Origin: Mesostigma viride
Lineage: Eukaryota; Streptophyta; Mesostigmatophyceae; Mesostigmatales; Mesostigmataceae
DNA length: 64,000 nucleotides
Direction of reading: 5' to 3'
Assembly: GCA_009746045.1 (NCBI GenBank)
Contig: RPFO01000026.1
Location: 2,128,563-2,192,562 of the forward strand
Shown piece by piece: positions 43,801-54,742 of the stretch. A program made the translations under genes and the position numbers. Position 1 is the first letter of the stretch. Every line of letters starts with the position of its first letter. The notes below the pieces were generated by a model. It was not told the DNA's origin and did no database searches. It saw only the letters and a list, made by a program, of their open reading frames with translations.

Positions 43801-44430
43801 ACGGCATCCAAATGGGCCATGAAGGCATCTGGCAGCGTTGTCACGCGGCGTAAGGCAACATGATGGCCACTAGGGGTTCTGAGGCGTCCTAGGCCGGGAC
43901 TTGACTGAGTGCAACCGTGAGTCATGCTAAAGGAGCAGGAGTCTGTGAAAGACTTCGTCAATGCTCGGCGTGGCGACGTCATTTTACTTGCCTGGTCATA
44001 TGCTAGGAGGGGAGTAGTATTGTCGACGAGGCAAGCCAATAGTGGACAAGCGGTCTCATGCCTGGAGATGTAGCTGTCTCACACTAAGCTATAGCGCAGA
44101 CTTTAAAATGCAGTATGTGTCCGGAGTGGGCCGCCGAATGTGACCCAAGTCTGGTTTAAATTGTAGTCAAACAGTTGTTTTGTTTTGTGGCTTGGAGTGA
44201 GATGGATCGATGGGAATGACAGTGGCATGGGACACGGATTTGGTACTTAGGAGAGCAATTCACCTATGCCACATTAGCTCAGTTAGATCATGAATATATT
44301 GGGAATATTGTCTCATTTCATAATGCCAAGGCAATCTGTGACATCGTGATTTTGTACATGAACTTTTATTAAATATATAACTTAGCGACGATATAATAGA
44401 TGTTGTCGTCTCTTAGCGGCCAGAGGTGTA
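43801..44430. other. no recognisable gene
   Basis: The 3' flank of SMC5; no coding or repeat feature was recognised. Confidence 0.4.
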
Positions 44431-44433
44431 TAC

Positions 44434-44660
44434 ATGGATCATGCATGTGTCAAAACGGATGCTCAACCCCTGTTGGCACTAGAAGGACCTCGGCGAGGAG
44501 CTAGCGCAAGCGAGTGCTCTTCAAGGTCCTGGTGCTCAAGGCCGGTTCTCACGTACGGCCCAGAAGCGTCCACGGACGCTCGATGCACTGCTCCCATGCG
44601 CTCGCGTTTGGACGGCACGGTCAGGTGCCAGGATTAATTAATCAATTAATTTAACACATG
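44434..44660 (+). pseudogene. short LINE reverse-transcriptase fragment
   Basis: Translation in shifting frames gives 'RVLFKVLVLK..LTYGPEAS' and a 'LDGTV' end that match the thumb region of the 13285-14602 protein. It is followed by a TTAATTAATCAATTAATT tail. Confidence 0.5.
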
Positions 44661-45289
44661 CTCCTGTTGCAGGGGAGTGACGGAGCACCATTCATCTTCA
44701 AGTGCTTTTCATCCCTGAGTGTGCACAGCGGGCAGGGGGCATCTGGATCGAGCTAGACCCCCCCCTTCCCTCATGCCACAGGGTGCACAATCGGACCCAT
44801 CCAAACGATCCGGCATTCCCTGCCGAGTGCAAGATGCCCGTGTGAGCATTGCATTGCTACCATTGGTCCTCCTATGGCAGGGTCCCTTTGTCCCGTCGCA
44901 ACCCACTGGCAAACTTGCGCGCGCCCCGCACCGACGCGCGGCGGGACCCAGACCTGTGTGACACAATTGCTTCAGGATGCAGGGCTCTGGGATTATCTGT
45001 ACTCCGCGCCCGCATGATAGACAAGGAGAAATGGGCTGCCGTCTGCGATAAGCACCTTCCTGCACATGGGGCATGCTACTGTTTTCTCCCCGCGGGCCCC
45101 ATGGCCCATTGGTAGAATGCAAGGTAGAAGTCCTCATGTGGAGGTTATTGCCCCTGACGCCATCGCTACGAAACTCCAGGAGCTTGAAGACCTTAGCCAG
45201 GCACTTGTAACAACGGGAGGCCACCGACCGCGCCCACCGCGACTAGCTGCCGGGTGGCGCGCTGCGTCGTTTCCCCCAGAAGCCAGGTG
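44661..45289 (+). pseudogene. decayed LINE C-terminal fragment
   Basis: 'EKWAAVCDKHLPAHGACYCF' at about 45028-45087 corresponds to 'RWQKLSCDKHLPEGYMLLFS' at 9640-9700. The rest is too decayed to read. It merges into the ORF1-B unit that follows. Confidence 0.45.
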
Positions 45290-46110
45290 AGACGTCAACC
45301 TCCCTTGCCGACGAGCTTAAGGACCAGCTCCTTACCCTCATGGGCCTGGTAGGTGAGGTAGAACTGCGTGGGTGCCACCGCCTTCCCCACTCAAGGGACA
45401 AGGCGGCTCCCGGGCCGGCCACCAGTCCTGCTCACCTTCCCCTCCCGTGAGGACAAGCAGCAGTTCCTCTCTCGTCGCAAGCGGTTGCACGACCTCACCT
45501 GGACGCTGGACGACGACCTGACCCCCGCTCAGCAGCATCAGCGACGCGACCTGTGGCCGGAATACCTCCGCCACAAGCAGGACCCCCAGAGGCCCAAGGT
45601 GTACTGGAGGGGCGGCCCGGACCTGATGATCAACCACAAGATGTGGACGCCCTCAGCGGGCTAGAATAGCTTGCATAATAGCCCTAGCTTGTATCCACTG
45701 GTAGTCACTGCCTGGCTATGGCAGCCATGCTTAGAATGTTTGCCTAGCTGTGCCAACATACCTAGTCACGTGCACCGCTAACGCACGGTACACAACCAGC
45801 CATAGCCTTAGCTTAGTCCTTGTACAGCTAGCCATGCTACGCCCTGGCTATGATCAGATTACTTGCCCATGCACGCTCCATGTTATGCCATGCTCACATG
45901 GGTCTAATTATTGCACCCACAGATTGCCGGATCGTTTACACGCAGTTTAGCGTGTCCGAGTGCAGCTGTGGCATGCCTTTAATTGGCATGAACCGGAGAA
46001 TGGGAGTCTCTGCCCTAGTGCCCTTTCTCCTGTTGTGCACACACAGGGATTAAAAGCACTTCGGTGGTCCGTGTCTCCCCAACGGGAGCACGTGTTTAAT
46101 TAATTAAGGA
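45290..46110 (+). mobile_element. ORF1-only non-LTR element, family B, copy 1
   Basis: It holds the ORF1 C-terminal region (to stop 45664), a 3' UTR of about 440 bp, a stem-loop formed by 'ggtccgtgtctccccaacgg' and 'gagcac' (about 46070-46094), and a TTAATTAATTAA tail. A second copy at 50190-52970 aligns along the whole 3' UTR. No reverse transcriptase is present between ORF1 and the tail, as in family A. Confidence 0.65.
45300..45664 (+). pseudogene. ORF1-like C-terminal domain, family B
   Basis: It reads LADELKDQLLTLMGLVGEVEL, then a shifted frame with PPVLLTFPSREDKQQFLSRRKRL, TLDDDLTPAQQHQRRDLWPEY and KVYWRGGPDLMI, stop at 45664. The DDDLTxAQQ..RRxLWP and VYW+G motifs are the same as in family A ORF1, and sequence identity between families is roughly half. 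One frameshift lies near 45385. The N-terminal part is unclear. Confidence 0.65.
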
Positions 46111-46215
46111 GCACGTTTTTTTTTGCCCCTGAGGCCGGCCGGATATAGCCGCTACACTCACTACCGCCTCGTCTGTCATTACAGTAGAGGACAGCTCAGA
46201 TGAGGATTATGAAGT
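46111..46215 (+). pseudogene. LINE C-terminal fragment (acidic end)
   Basis: The 105-bp stretch matches the end of the 8856-9854 fragment: 'cgctacac', 'taccgcctcgtctg', 'cattacagtagaggacagct' and 'gatgaggattat' in the same order. Confidence 0.55.
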
Positions 46216-46372
46216 GAGACAACTATGCCTGGACGCATGGCGCCGTGGAACGACTAGGGAAGTTGTCTGAGAGGAAAGGCGCGAAGGCCGCGGGAGCCGC
46301 GTGGCTATCTCTAGGAAGACCTGCATGGAGGGAGACAACAGAGGGTAACAAGAAAGGCCGGTTGATAGGGAA

Positions 46373-46386
46373 AACACATACACACA

Positions 46387-46449
<63 letters not shown>

Positions 46450-46455
46450 CACACA
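46373..46455. repeat. CA dinucleotide microsatellite
   Basis: About 40 CA units with a few CATA interruptions. Confidence 0.95.
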
Positions 46456-46528
46456 CACCAACAAAAACAAAAACAAAAACAACCAAAACTAAGAAGGAAA
46501 AGAGGGAACGCAGACACACAGACACTAA

Positions 46529-46576
46529 TTAATTAATTAATTAATTAATTAATTAATTAATTAATTAATTAATTAG
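46529..46576. repeat. TTAA microsatellite, 48 bp
   Basis: Twelve TTAA units. On the minus strand they form the tail of the LINE fragment at 46577-47070. Confidence 0.9.
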
Positions 46577-47070
46577 ACTCGTGCTCCCGTTGGCCGTTGG
46601 GGAGTCACGGAGCATTAATTAACCCCGATGGATGGATGGGTACTGGGTAGGTGCAAACAGTCCTACCCGTCTAATCTATCTACATCAGCTACCTACAACA
46701 TCTATCTAAACAGCATCTCTAGCTACAACATCTATCTAAACAACAGCACGCTACCCTAGGGGAGCTGTCTGGCGTGCCTCCCGCGGGTTTGCACACGCGG
46801 GCGCTTCCCCGCAGGGGGGGGCTCGTTGTCCTCTATGACCTGGGCCCACTTGGCCGTGTCCATGCATCTTTTTCCAAATCACGGAGAGGCCTGGGCCCCC
46901 CATGTCCTCGACTAGCTGTTCTTTGAAAGTGTGGGCCTTGCGGCGTCTAACATCACGGGGCCCGGCCCACGTCAGGAGGTGGCGGCCAGGCTGGGCTGGA
47001 GCTCTAAGGTGCCCTACGAGCTGCAGGCGCCGCTGCTTGATGGTGCTGGTGATATACAGACACTAGCTAA
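46577..47070 (-). mobile_element. reverse-transcriptase LINE, family B, 5'-truncated copy
   Basis: On the minus strand the coding end reads QRRLQLVGHLRAPAQPGRHL, LTWAGPRDVRRRKAHTFKEQ and GPGLSVIWKKM, then a 3' UTR with only three CATC units at 46626-46640, a stem-loop ('tgctccgtgactcccc' with 'gggagcac') and the TTAA tail. The same order is found at 51357-52815, where the CATC tract has grown to over 1 kb. Confidence 0.65.
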
Positions 47071-47104
47071 GCCCTCGGGGCTGCGATGATTTAGTGCGAC
47101 ATCT

Positions 47105-49156
47105 ATGCAGCGGAGCCACGAGCCACGAGGTTACCATGGCATGGCTGACGGCGGAGCTCATAACTTTCACGTTTGAGCACCGAATTTAGCCGTGAATATC
47201 ACAATCGCTTCGTCCTTCTAAGACGCACATGCTGATATAATTTTCCGAAGCTATTACGCAATATATGGCGAGCAAACGCCCCTCGACGCAACGCAGCCTG
47301 GCGGCTGCGCTCGGCAATCAAAATACGTCTGCAGCTCGATCCGGCTGCAGCTTCGCCCTCAAGCCCGGCAGGCAGCGGTGACACTAGTCGCGCACTGGTG
47401 GTCGCCCAGCAACCTCCCGGGCTTCATGCCTCGCCTTCAGCGCCTCGCCTGAGCCCAAACGCAGCTGCCATGCAACCGAACCGAGCTGGTCTGAGCGCGA
47501 CTTTGACGTCGACGGGTTATTTTCCACCTTCGACGACGCCAGGGCCCAGCTATTTTGACATGCCACCCATCCGGATACTTGAGCTCGTGTTTTATGGGTC
47601 GCACGCCTCCATTTTCGACCTGTGCCGGCGCCTTCAAAGCCTTAATTAATCGCCTCCGCACTGGACCTGACTGCCGGTTTTCTCACCGACCTGAGAACCT
47701 GATCGACCAACTGGTCCCGCCCCCGCCTTCAGCTCGCCGCACTCTTTTCCATCCTTCAGCGCTCTGCCGCGGACCTTTGGGCCCCCTCCCCCTTGACCGC
47801 ATCCACCTTCCTCCTCCACCTCCAAGAAGCCATCTCACAGCACGTGACGCCCCTAACTGCAGATGTGGCAGCTGTGGGTCGCACGCTGGCTGCTGAGCTC
47901 CCCACCATCCCCACCGCCACCGCCACCCTCCTCGCCTCCACACACCCCCCCGGCCCCTCCGCCTCCATGCACCGACTCCATCACCGCCCAGCTCCGCGAC
48001 ATCGACCAGCCAATCGCTATCGAGGTCCTGCGGAACACCGCAGGCCTCGATCACCGCCCAGGCAGTGAAGGACATTGCCGCCAAGCCAGCCCCTGCTGCT
48101 GGCCTGGCCGGCGATGCTCCTAGCTCCCATCACGACCTGGGCGGACATGCTTAAGCAACACACCACCTCCACCACCTCCGCCGTCGCAGGGCTCCCAGCT
48201 CCAGCGGCAGACGCTTGACCTCCGCGAGGAGGCCGAGCTCGCCAAGCGCAGCCTCAACGCCATACTCAAGAACTTCGACATGGAGGAAGGTGAGAATTCC
48301 GAGAAGCTTGCACGTGCGTTTCAGAGCAAAATCCCTGATCGCATGGGCCTTCTTGGTGAGATTAAGCTGACCGCCCACCGCCTCCCCCGCGCGTGGGGTA
48401 AGGCAGGGGCGCCTCCGCTTCTTCTCATCTTTGAGAGCCCATCGGACAAGATTTCGTTTCTCAGACGCCGCAAGCGGCTCGAGAACACGGCTCCCTTCGC
48501 CGTGGACGACGACTTGACGGCCTGGCGCAGCAACAACGGCGACGGGAGCTATGGCCGACCTACCTCCAGCTCCGGCAGACCAAGGCGGGCCAGCCGGTGT
48601 ACTGGAAGGGGGCGGCCATCTACGTCGGCCACAAGCCCTGGCACGCGACCCCCTCGACCACCGCGGCCCCAGCGACTCCAGACGCCCCAGCCTATAGGGG
48701 AATACAGCAGCATGCAGTAGTGTAGAATAGTCTATCAGACCGTGGCCTTGTACATGCCTGCCTACTACCGGCACTATACCAGCTGAGGCCTAGCATTTTT
48801 AGTTATAGTCATGTACATGTGTGCCTATGATGTCAAGCCACACTCCAGATGATGCCTAGCTCTATTTAATTATGCAGTGCCCATGCAGGGGGTCACTCTC
48901 TGCTGAGAAGCCATGCCCTAGCTCTTGTATAGCTATGCTGATCTTCCCCCCCATGACAGGCTCCCCCTTAGCTGGGCATAGCTTGATAGATCATGGGGCT
49001 GCAGGTGTCCTGGGGCACCTAGCTAGAGTCGTTTACATTCCCACCCTTGCAGGAAGCTTAGAATGTATTATAGGCTCATATGCCCCCTCTCTGGGCTATG
49101 TGCTACAGATACTCCCAACGGAGTTATATGTTCCTAATTAATTAATTAATTAATTA
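47105..49156 (+). mobile_element. ORF1-only non-LTR element, family A, copy iii
   Basis: The third nearly full copy: leader from 'cgagccacgag' at 47115, ORF1, 3' UTR from about 48700, stem-loop near 49115-49130 and a TTAA tail at 49135-49156. It is the most decayed of the three, with several frameshifts and small insertions. Confidence 0.75.
47265..48693 (+). pseudogene. ORF1-like protein, family A, copy iii, multiply frameshifted
   Basis: It starts at ATG 47265 (MASKRPSTQRSLAAALGNQN). The frame changes at least five times before the C-terminal part, where 48280-48720 reads MEEGENSEKLARAFQSKIP, PPLLLIFESPSDKISFLRR and then DDDLTAWRSNNGDGSYGRP in a shifted frame instead of the LAQQQRRRELWP motif. 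Same gene as 5099-6486. Confidence 0.65.
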
Positions 49157-50185
49157 AGCCCTGGGCTAAAAGAAAAAGTAAGGAGTATACATTAAATATT
49201 ACAAAGGGATCGAAAAAGAAAGAAAAAAGAAAAGAAATTAATGTAAATAGTAATAATACCAACAAGAATAAATAAAGACAAAGTAAATTAGACTAATAAG
49301 AATTTAACAAAAACAGAAATGGAATAAAGAAAGAGGTCATTGCTGGGATATGGTGAGGCACAGGCGATGAACATTGGAGTATGTATGCTGACACTGGTGG
49401 ATCCGGCTCTGCAATGAGCCTCCCCCAGTAATTGCGCTGCTATATAGCACATCGGCCAGGGCCTCCTCCCCATCCCAGTCCGGCGCCATGACAAACCCCC
49501 TTTTCTCCATGCAATGTGTCCATGACGTTCTTGGCACGCCCAGGTGGTTGAGCTTCTGGATTCGCTCTATAGCCAACCCCCCTCCCCTAGGATCTTCTGG
49601 ACCGCAGTCGCGCGGCCTCCTTTGGGGTGCATCCCTGCTTGCTTTCAAGTTTCGCTATGAAATTCCGGTCTGGGGCTGTCACTGTTGAGGTCATGGTGGG
49701 TTATAATAACATGCTTGATGTGTTACCTTGCGTTTTGTTTTTTGTGATGTGGTCACGTGATCGAGGTTCTCAGGCAAAAGAAACAACCTGCTTCCCTAGA
49801 ATGGAAGCCCACCTTTTATGGCAACCACCTGTCGATCCAGCCACCCCCTATACCTGGGTGGCTGGGGTACAGGCCGGTGCCAGCACAAAAAATATTTTTT
49901 CTGAAAAATAATTGTTCTTTTTGTGCTATACGGCGTGGCATTCTCCCGTCCGCTCAGCAGGTTAGTCATATGTACATAAAATGAGCATAAAATGAGCATA
50001 AAATGATCAGAATAAAATGAGCATACGGCTCACCAATTCTCTTTGTGCTCTTTCACTTCTCTTTATTACAGTCACTGTTATGTTTGTTCATCCTGTCCAT
50101 TTTTTCACTGCCTACCCCCTTTTTTACCTAAATTAAGTTACACTTTTTCATTGGGGTGAGCTGGGCACGAGCCCTTTAGACCCTG
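49157..50185. other. A-rich stretch and unique sequence
   Basis: 49165-49330 is A-rich with 'aaagaaagaaaaaag' forms. A minus-strand frame of 103 codons (49337-49648) reads normally (PDWDGEEALADVLYSSAI) but matches nothing I know. 49975-50025 repeats 'cataaaatgag' four times. Confidence 0.4.
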
Positions 50186-50189
50186 TTGG

Positions 50190-51356
50190 ATAGGAGATCC
50201 CCGGCGCCTGGCACCATATGGACGCTGAAACATATCGATTCGGTGGGAACGTACTGGGGGTGTTCCCCCTTAATTCGAGGTGAAGGGCCGGTGGGCCCGG
50301 CCCTCATGCACCGACAAACACGCACCAGCTGCTCCATCGGGCAGACCTTATCTAGTTGGCCAGCCCAGTTTGTCAGAGCATTCACTCTCGATCTTTCTCC
50401 CTTGCCGTCCGACCGCTACTATATGCAGGATCGACAACTAGTGCATGGAGATGGCAAACCATTGTCCGCCAATATGCAGGGTGGTGCTGCGTCGTTTCCC
50501 CCAGTGGCCAGCTCAGTGGGCGGAAGACGCCAACCTCTCTTGCTCAAGTGACGTCAGCTCAGGAGCAAGCTCCTTACCCTGCACCTAGCGCTGGACCTGG
50601 ATCGAAGGTGAGCTATAGGTAGAGCTGTGTGGGCACCGCCTTCCCCATTCAAGGGACAAGGCGGCACCCCCACCAGTCCTGCTTACTGTACATTCAGCTC
50701 CATGCATGGAGGATAAGCGGCTGTTCAGCTAGCTATAGATCTCGCCGCAAGAAATTGCACAACCTCCCGTAGGGACGTTGGATGACGACCTGACCCCCGC
50801 TCAGCAGCAGCAGCGACGCGATCTGTGGCCGGAGTACGTACCTCCACCACAACTGAAGCAAGACGGTGAGGAAGCCTAAGGTGTTCTGGTGGGGCAGGGA
50901 CTTCAATGGTAGTCAACAACCAGCTATAGCTGTGCACGCCCCCCACGGGATATCAAGGAGACAACCATAGCTAGTGGATATATTCATTGAGAATGATAGA
51001 TTACGGAGGTGAGATAGGCATGCAACATAAGGAAAAGTGGATATATAGACTAAATAGCTTGTATCATAGCCCCAGCTTGTATCCATTGGTAGTCACTGCC
51101 GCCATGGCAGCCATGCCTAGAATGATTGCCTAGCTGTACGTGTCATACCCAGTCACGCGCGCACCGCCAACACACGTTACACAACCAACCATAATAGCCG
51201 CCCTTAATTAGCTTATAGTCCTTGTACAGCCATGCATGCATGCTACGTCTTGGCTATGCTCAGATTACTTGTCCACGCTCCTCAATGTTATGATATGCTC
51301 ACATGGCTCTTAAAATTATTGCACCCACAGATCTTGCCGGATCGTTTAGTGTGTCC
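50190..51356 (+). mobile_element. ORF1-only element, family B, copy 2, left part
   Basis: A decayed ORF1 (QQQQRRDLWPEY-like at 50795-50835, VFWWGRDF near 50880) and a 3' UTR that matches 45660-45960 closely. It breaks off in 'ttagtgtgtcc' at 51346-51356, where the family B reverse-transcriptase element inserted, and resumes at 52827. Confidence 0.6.
51346..51356. repeat. target-site duplication, left, of 51357-52815
   Basis: 'ttagtgtgtcc' is repeated with one change as 'ttagcgtgtcc' at 52816-52826. Copy 1 of the host element has the uninterrupted 'ttagcgtgtccgagtgcag'. Confidence 0.65.
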
Positions 51357-51382
51357 ATTGTTGCTCCCATGGCTCAGCTAGC

Positions 51383-51695
51383 ATGGCCGGCACCTCCTTA
51401 TACGTGGGCCGGGCCCGGCCCGCAATGCTCGACGCCGCAAGGCCCGCACCTTCAAAAAACAGCTATAGTAGAGGACATGGGGGCCGGCCTAGGCCTCTCC
51501 GTGATTTGGAACAAGATGATGGACAAGGCCAAGTGGGCCCAGGTCATAGAGGACAACGAACCCCCTCGTTCCCGCGGGGAAGCGCCCGCGTTTGCAAACA
51601 CGTGGCAAGCACGCCAGACAGGACCCCGGCCTAGGGTAGAGAGCTTAATAAAGAGTTGGCTTTGTAGTGATGTTGTAGATAGATTAGACCGGTAG
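51383..51695 (+). pseudogene. LINE reverse-transcriptase C-terminal fragment, family B
   Basis: After a frame change near 51470, the frame ending at 51695 reads [20 protein letters not shown] and continues to [13 protein letters not shown]. It corresponds to the minus-strand fragment at 46740-47060. No catalytic motifs remain. Confidence 0.55.
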
Positions 51696-51707
51696 GATTG
51701 TGTGTCC

Positions 51708-52771
51708 CCATCCATCCATCCATCCATCCATCCATCCATCCATCCATCCATCCATCCATCCATCCATCCATCCATCCATCCATCCATCCATCCATCCATC
51801 CATCCATCCATCCATCCATCCATCCATCCATCCATCCATCCATCCATCCATCCATCCATCCATCCATCCATCCATCCATCCATCCATCCATCCATCCATC
51901 CATCCATCCATCCATCCATCCATCCATCCATCCATCCATCCATCCATCCATCCATCCATCCATCCATCCATCCATCCATCCATCCATCCATCCATCCATC
52001 CATCCATCCATCCATCCATCCATCCATCCATCCATCCATCCATCCATCCATCCATCCATCCATCCATCCATCCATCCATCCATCCATCCATCCATCCATC
52101 CATCCATCCATCCATCCATCCATCCATCCATCCATCCATCCATCCATCCATCCATCCATCCATCCATCCATCCATCCATCCATCCATCCATCCATCCATC
52201 CATCCATCCATCCATCCATCCATCCATCCATCCATCCATCCATCCATCCATCCATCCATCCATCCATCCATCCATCCATCCATCCATCCGCATCCATCCA
52301 TCCATCCATCCATCCATCCATCCATCCATCCATCCATCCATCCATCCATCCATCCATCCATCCATCCATCCATCCATCCATCCATCCATCCATCCATCCA
52401 GGCCATCCATCCATCCATCCATCCATCCATCCATCCATCCATCCATCCATCCATCCATCCATCCATCCATCCATCCATCCATCCATCCATCCATCCATCC
52501 ATCCATCCATCCATCCATCCATCCATCCGCATCCATCCATCCATCCATCCATCCATCCATCCATCCATCCATCCATCCATCCATCCATCCATCCATCCAT
52601 CCATCCATCCATCCATCCATCCATCCATCCATCCATCCATCCATCCATCCATCCATCCATCCATCCATCCATCCATCCATCCATCCATCCATCCATCCAT
52701 CCATCCATCCATCCATCCATCCATCCATCCATCCATCCATCCATCCATCCATCCATCCATCCATCCATCCA
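51708..52771. repeat. CATC tetranucleotide microsatellite, 1.06 kb
   Basis: About 265 CATC units with only three interruptions (a G near 52290, 'aggc' near 52400 and a G near 52528). It lies in the 3' UTR of a LINE copy; the related copy at 46577-47070 has three units. Long open frames on both strands (IHPS repeats and MDGW repeats) are by-products. Confidence 0.97.
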
Positions 52772-52815
52772 ACGGGTTTAATGCTCCGTGACTCCCCAAC
52801 GGGAGCACGAGTCTA

Positions 52816-52970
52816 TTAGCGTGTCCGATTGCAGCTGTGGCATGCCTCTGGCATGAAGGAGAAAGGGGGTCTCTGCCCTTCCTTCCTGTTGTGCACACTC
52901 AGGGATTAAAAGCACTTTGGTGCTCCGTGACTCCCCAACGGGAGCACGAGTCTAATTAATTAATTAATTA
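52816..52970 (+). mobile_element. ORF1-only element, family B, copy 2, right part
   Basis: It starts with the target duplication 'ttagcgtgtcc', continues with the 3' UTR end found at 45960-46090, then the stem-loop (about 52919-52945) and a TTAA tail. Confidence 0.65.
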
Positions 52971-53029
52971 GCGTGTCCGCCGGATTGCAGCTGTGGCATG
53001 CCATGAGTTTATTTATTTAATTAATTAAT

Positions 53030-53440
53030 ATAGACTAACCTTGTACATGTACGCCCATTATGGGCCCTCTACCAGCTGATGCCTAGCATTTTTAGTCATG
53101 TACATGTGTGCCTATATGATGTGCCACACTCCAGATGATGCCTAGCTTTTTTTCATTATGCTGTGCCCATGCAGGGAGTTACTCTCTGCTGAGAAGCCGT
53201 TCCCTACCTAGCCTTTGTAGTAGCCATGCTGATCTTCCACCCCATGCCAGGCCTTAATTGAGCTCTGAGACAACATGGTGGTGCAGGTGCCCTTGGTGCA
53301 CCCAGAGTAGGTGGCAGTTTACATGCATTCCCCCACCTGCAGGAAGTAGCCCAGATTGTATTAAAGGCCGTATGCCCCTTCTCAGGGCTATGTGCTACAT
53401 ATTCTCCCAACGGAGTTGTGTTAAGTACTAGAATAAATTA
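53030..53440 (+). mobile_element. ORF1-only element, family A, 3' end only
   Basis: The family A 3' UTR from 'cttgtacatgtacgcc' to the stem-loop (CTCC-CAAC-GGAG near 53406-53417) and a short 'aattaattaa' tail. The coding part is absent. Confidence 0.65.
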
Positions 53441-54136
53441 ATTAATAGTGTAGCGATGGGCCGATGGCAGAGCCGGTGGTGGTGGTGGTGTGGTTCCGAT
53501 CATGCTCATGGCTGCCCAGGTGCATGGGTGGGAGGGGCATCGCCTGCTGGGCCAGCAGGGGCTGACCGGGCGGCATGATGTCCTCCATCGCCTGGGCAGT
53601 GAGGCATGTGGTGTTTTGCAAGCACTCGATGGCGATGCACGTACATATCTGAGAGCCGTTTGTCGATCACGAGGAGCTGGGCAGTGATGGCGTCGGTGGT
53701 GTCGGTGGTGTCGGGTGGTGGCGGTGCAGCGGTGGAGGCGAGGAGGGTGGCTGAGGTGGAGGTGGTCAACGGTGGTGGAGAGGAGAAGAAGTTTGGCAGC
53801 CAGCGTGCCTTCCATTGCCGCCACGTCGGCCGGGCGACTGGGGGGTTGAACGTGCTGCTCGAAAGCCTCTTTGAGGAGCGCGTCTAAGGTGGCTTCGGTC
53901 ACGGCGGTGGGGGGGGGGGGGCGGGGGGGAGCCCAGAGCACCGCGATGGAGAGCCCGAGGAGGGAGAAGAGGGCGCAGATCGAGCTGAAGGCGGGGGCGA
54001 GGGTAGCGATGCAGGTTTTCAGGCACAGTAATTGAAAACCCGTCGTCACCCTCGCGGAGGCAGTTCCGGTGGCGGAAGTGCTTGCAGGGCGTCCCCAACA
54101 TCTACTGCTCCAATTTTGGTACTTTTGAAATTCCAT
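53441..54136 (-). pseudogene. ORF1-like N-terminal region, family A variant
   Basis: The minus-strand frame has 'SICALFSLLGLSIAVLWAPP', 'LDALLKEAFEQHVQPP' and 'DVAAMEGTLAAKLLLLST', which follow the order of copy i (FSLLGRSLEELWPPKP, SLLKEALEQHVAP, DVAVMGSTLAAELPLLST). It is diverged and frame-shifted, and a G run lies at 53910-53923. Confidence 0.55.
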
Positions 54137-54742
54137 GCCTGGAGCGCAAAGTTTGCAATATATGTGCCGTTTGTAGCTCTAGCTCTATAATAACCTGACC
54201 AACCCCGCATTCCTCAAAGTACTTAGCACTTGTTGCCTATTCTCATTATGCGAATCACATGATTAGGATGTGCTTCATGATTGCTATTGCTCGAGATTCA
54301 ATTAAGAATGATTGACATCAATAAATGATGAACCAAATAAACCAAATTAGGCCACTTGACAAGTTCATGATCCATTTAAATTGTACAATTAAGCGATTAA
54401 TTAATTCATAAATCATACATTACATGGGATACCCCCGTCGACGAGCTAGTGGTACGTACAATGAAACATTTGAGTTTGTAACATGTCTCCATGGATATAT
54501 ACATGTATGCTGGACCTCGCGCATCTCAGCCCTCTAAGAAATGTTATTTGAACTCAGGTCTAGATCTAAATATATACATGATCTGGATAATATTATACAC
54601 TTCCTTAAAAGAGCATGAATCGAGCTTTACAATTCAGGACAAGGAACTCGTTTGCAAATCACGGCTGAAAGGCAAGTGCTCACAACGAAGCACGTGCTCT
54701 CAAGGCTGTCCACCTCGTCCAACCAAGCCCGGGCGAGCTGGC
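54137..54742. other. 3' flank of the transposase gene
   Basis: AT-rich unique sequence. No terminal inverted repeat matching the region beyond 58800 could be found by eye. Confidence 0.4.

Larger units (their letters stand above)
51357..52815 (+). mobile_element. reverse-transcriptase LINE, family B, nested in ORF1-B copy 2
   Basis: A 5'-truncated element of 1459 bp: a coding end ([32 protein letters not shown]), a 3' UTR, a 1.06-kb CATC tract, then the 'tgctccgtgactccccaacg' and 'ggagcac' stem-loop ending at 52815. It is flanked by an 11-bp target duplication inside another element. Without the CATC expansion it would be about 400 bp. Confidence 0.7.

Noticed and set aside
51452..52898. Long frames of IHPS or MDGW repeats
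   Set aside because: Products of a CATC microsatellite, open in all frames on both strands.
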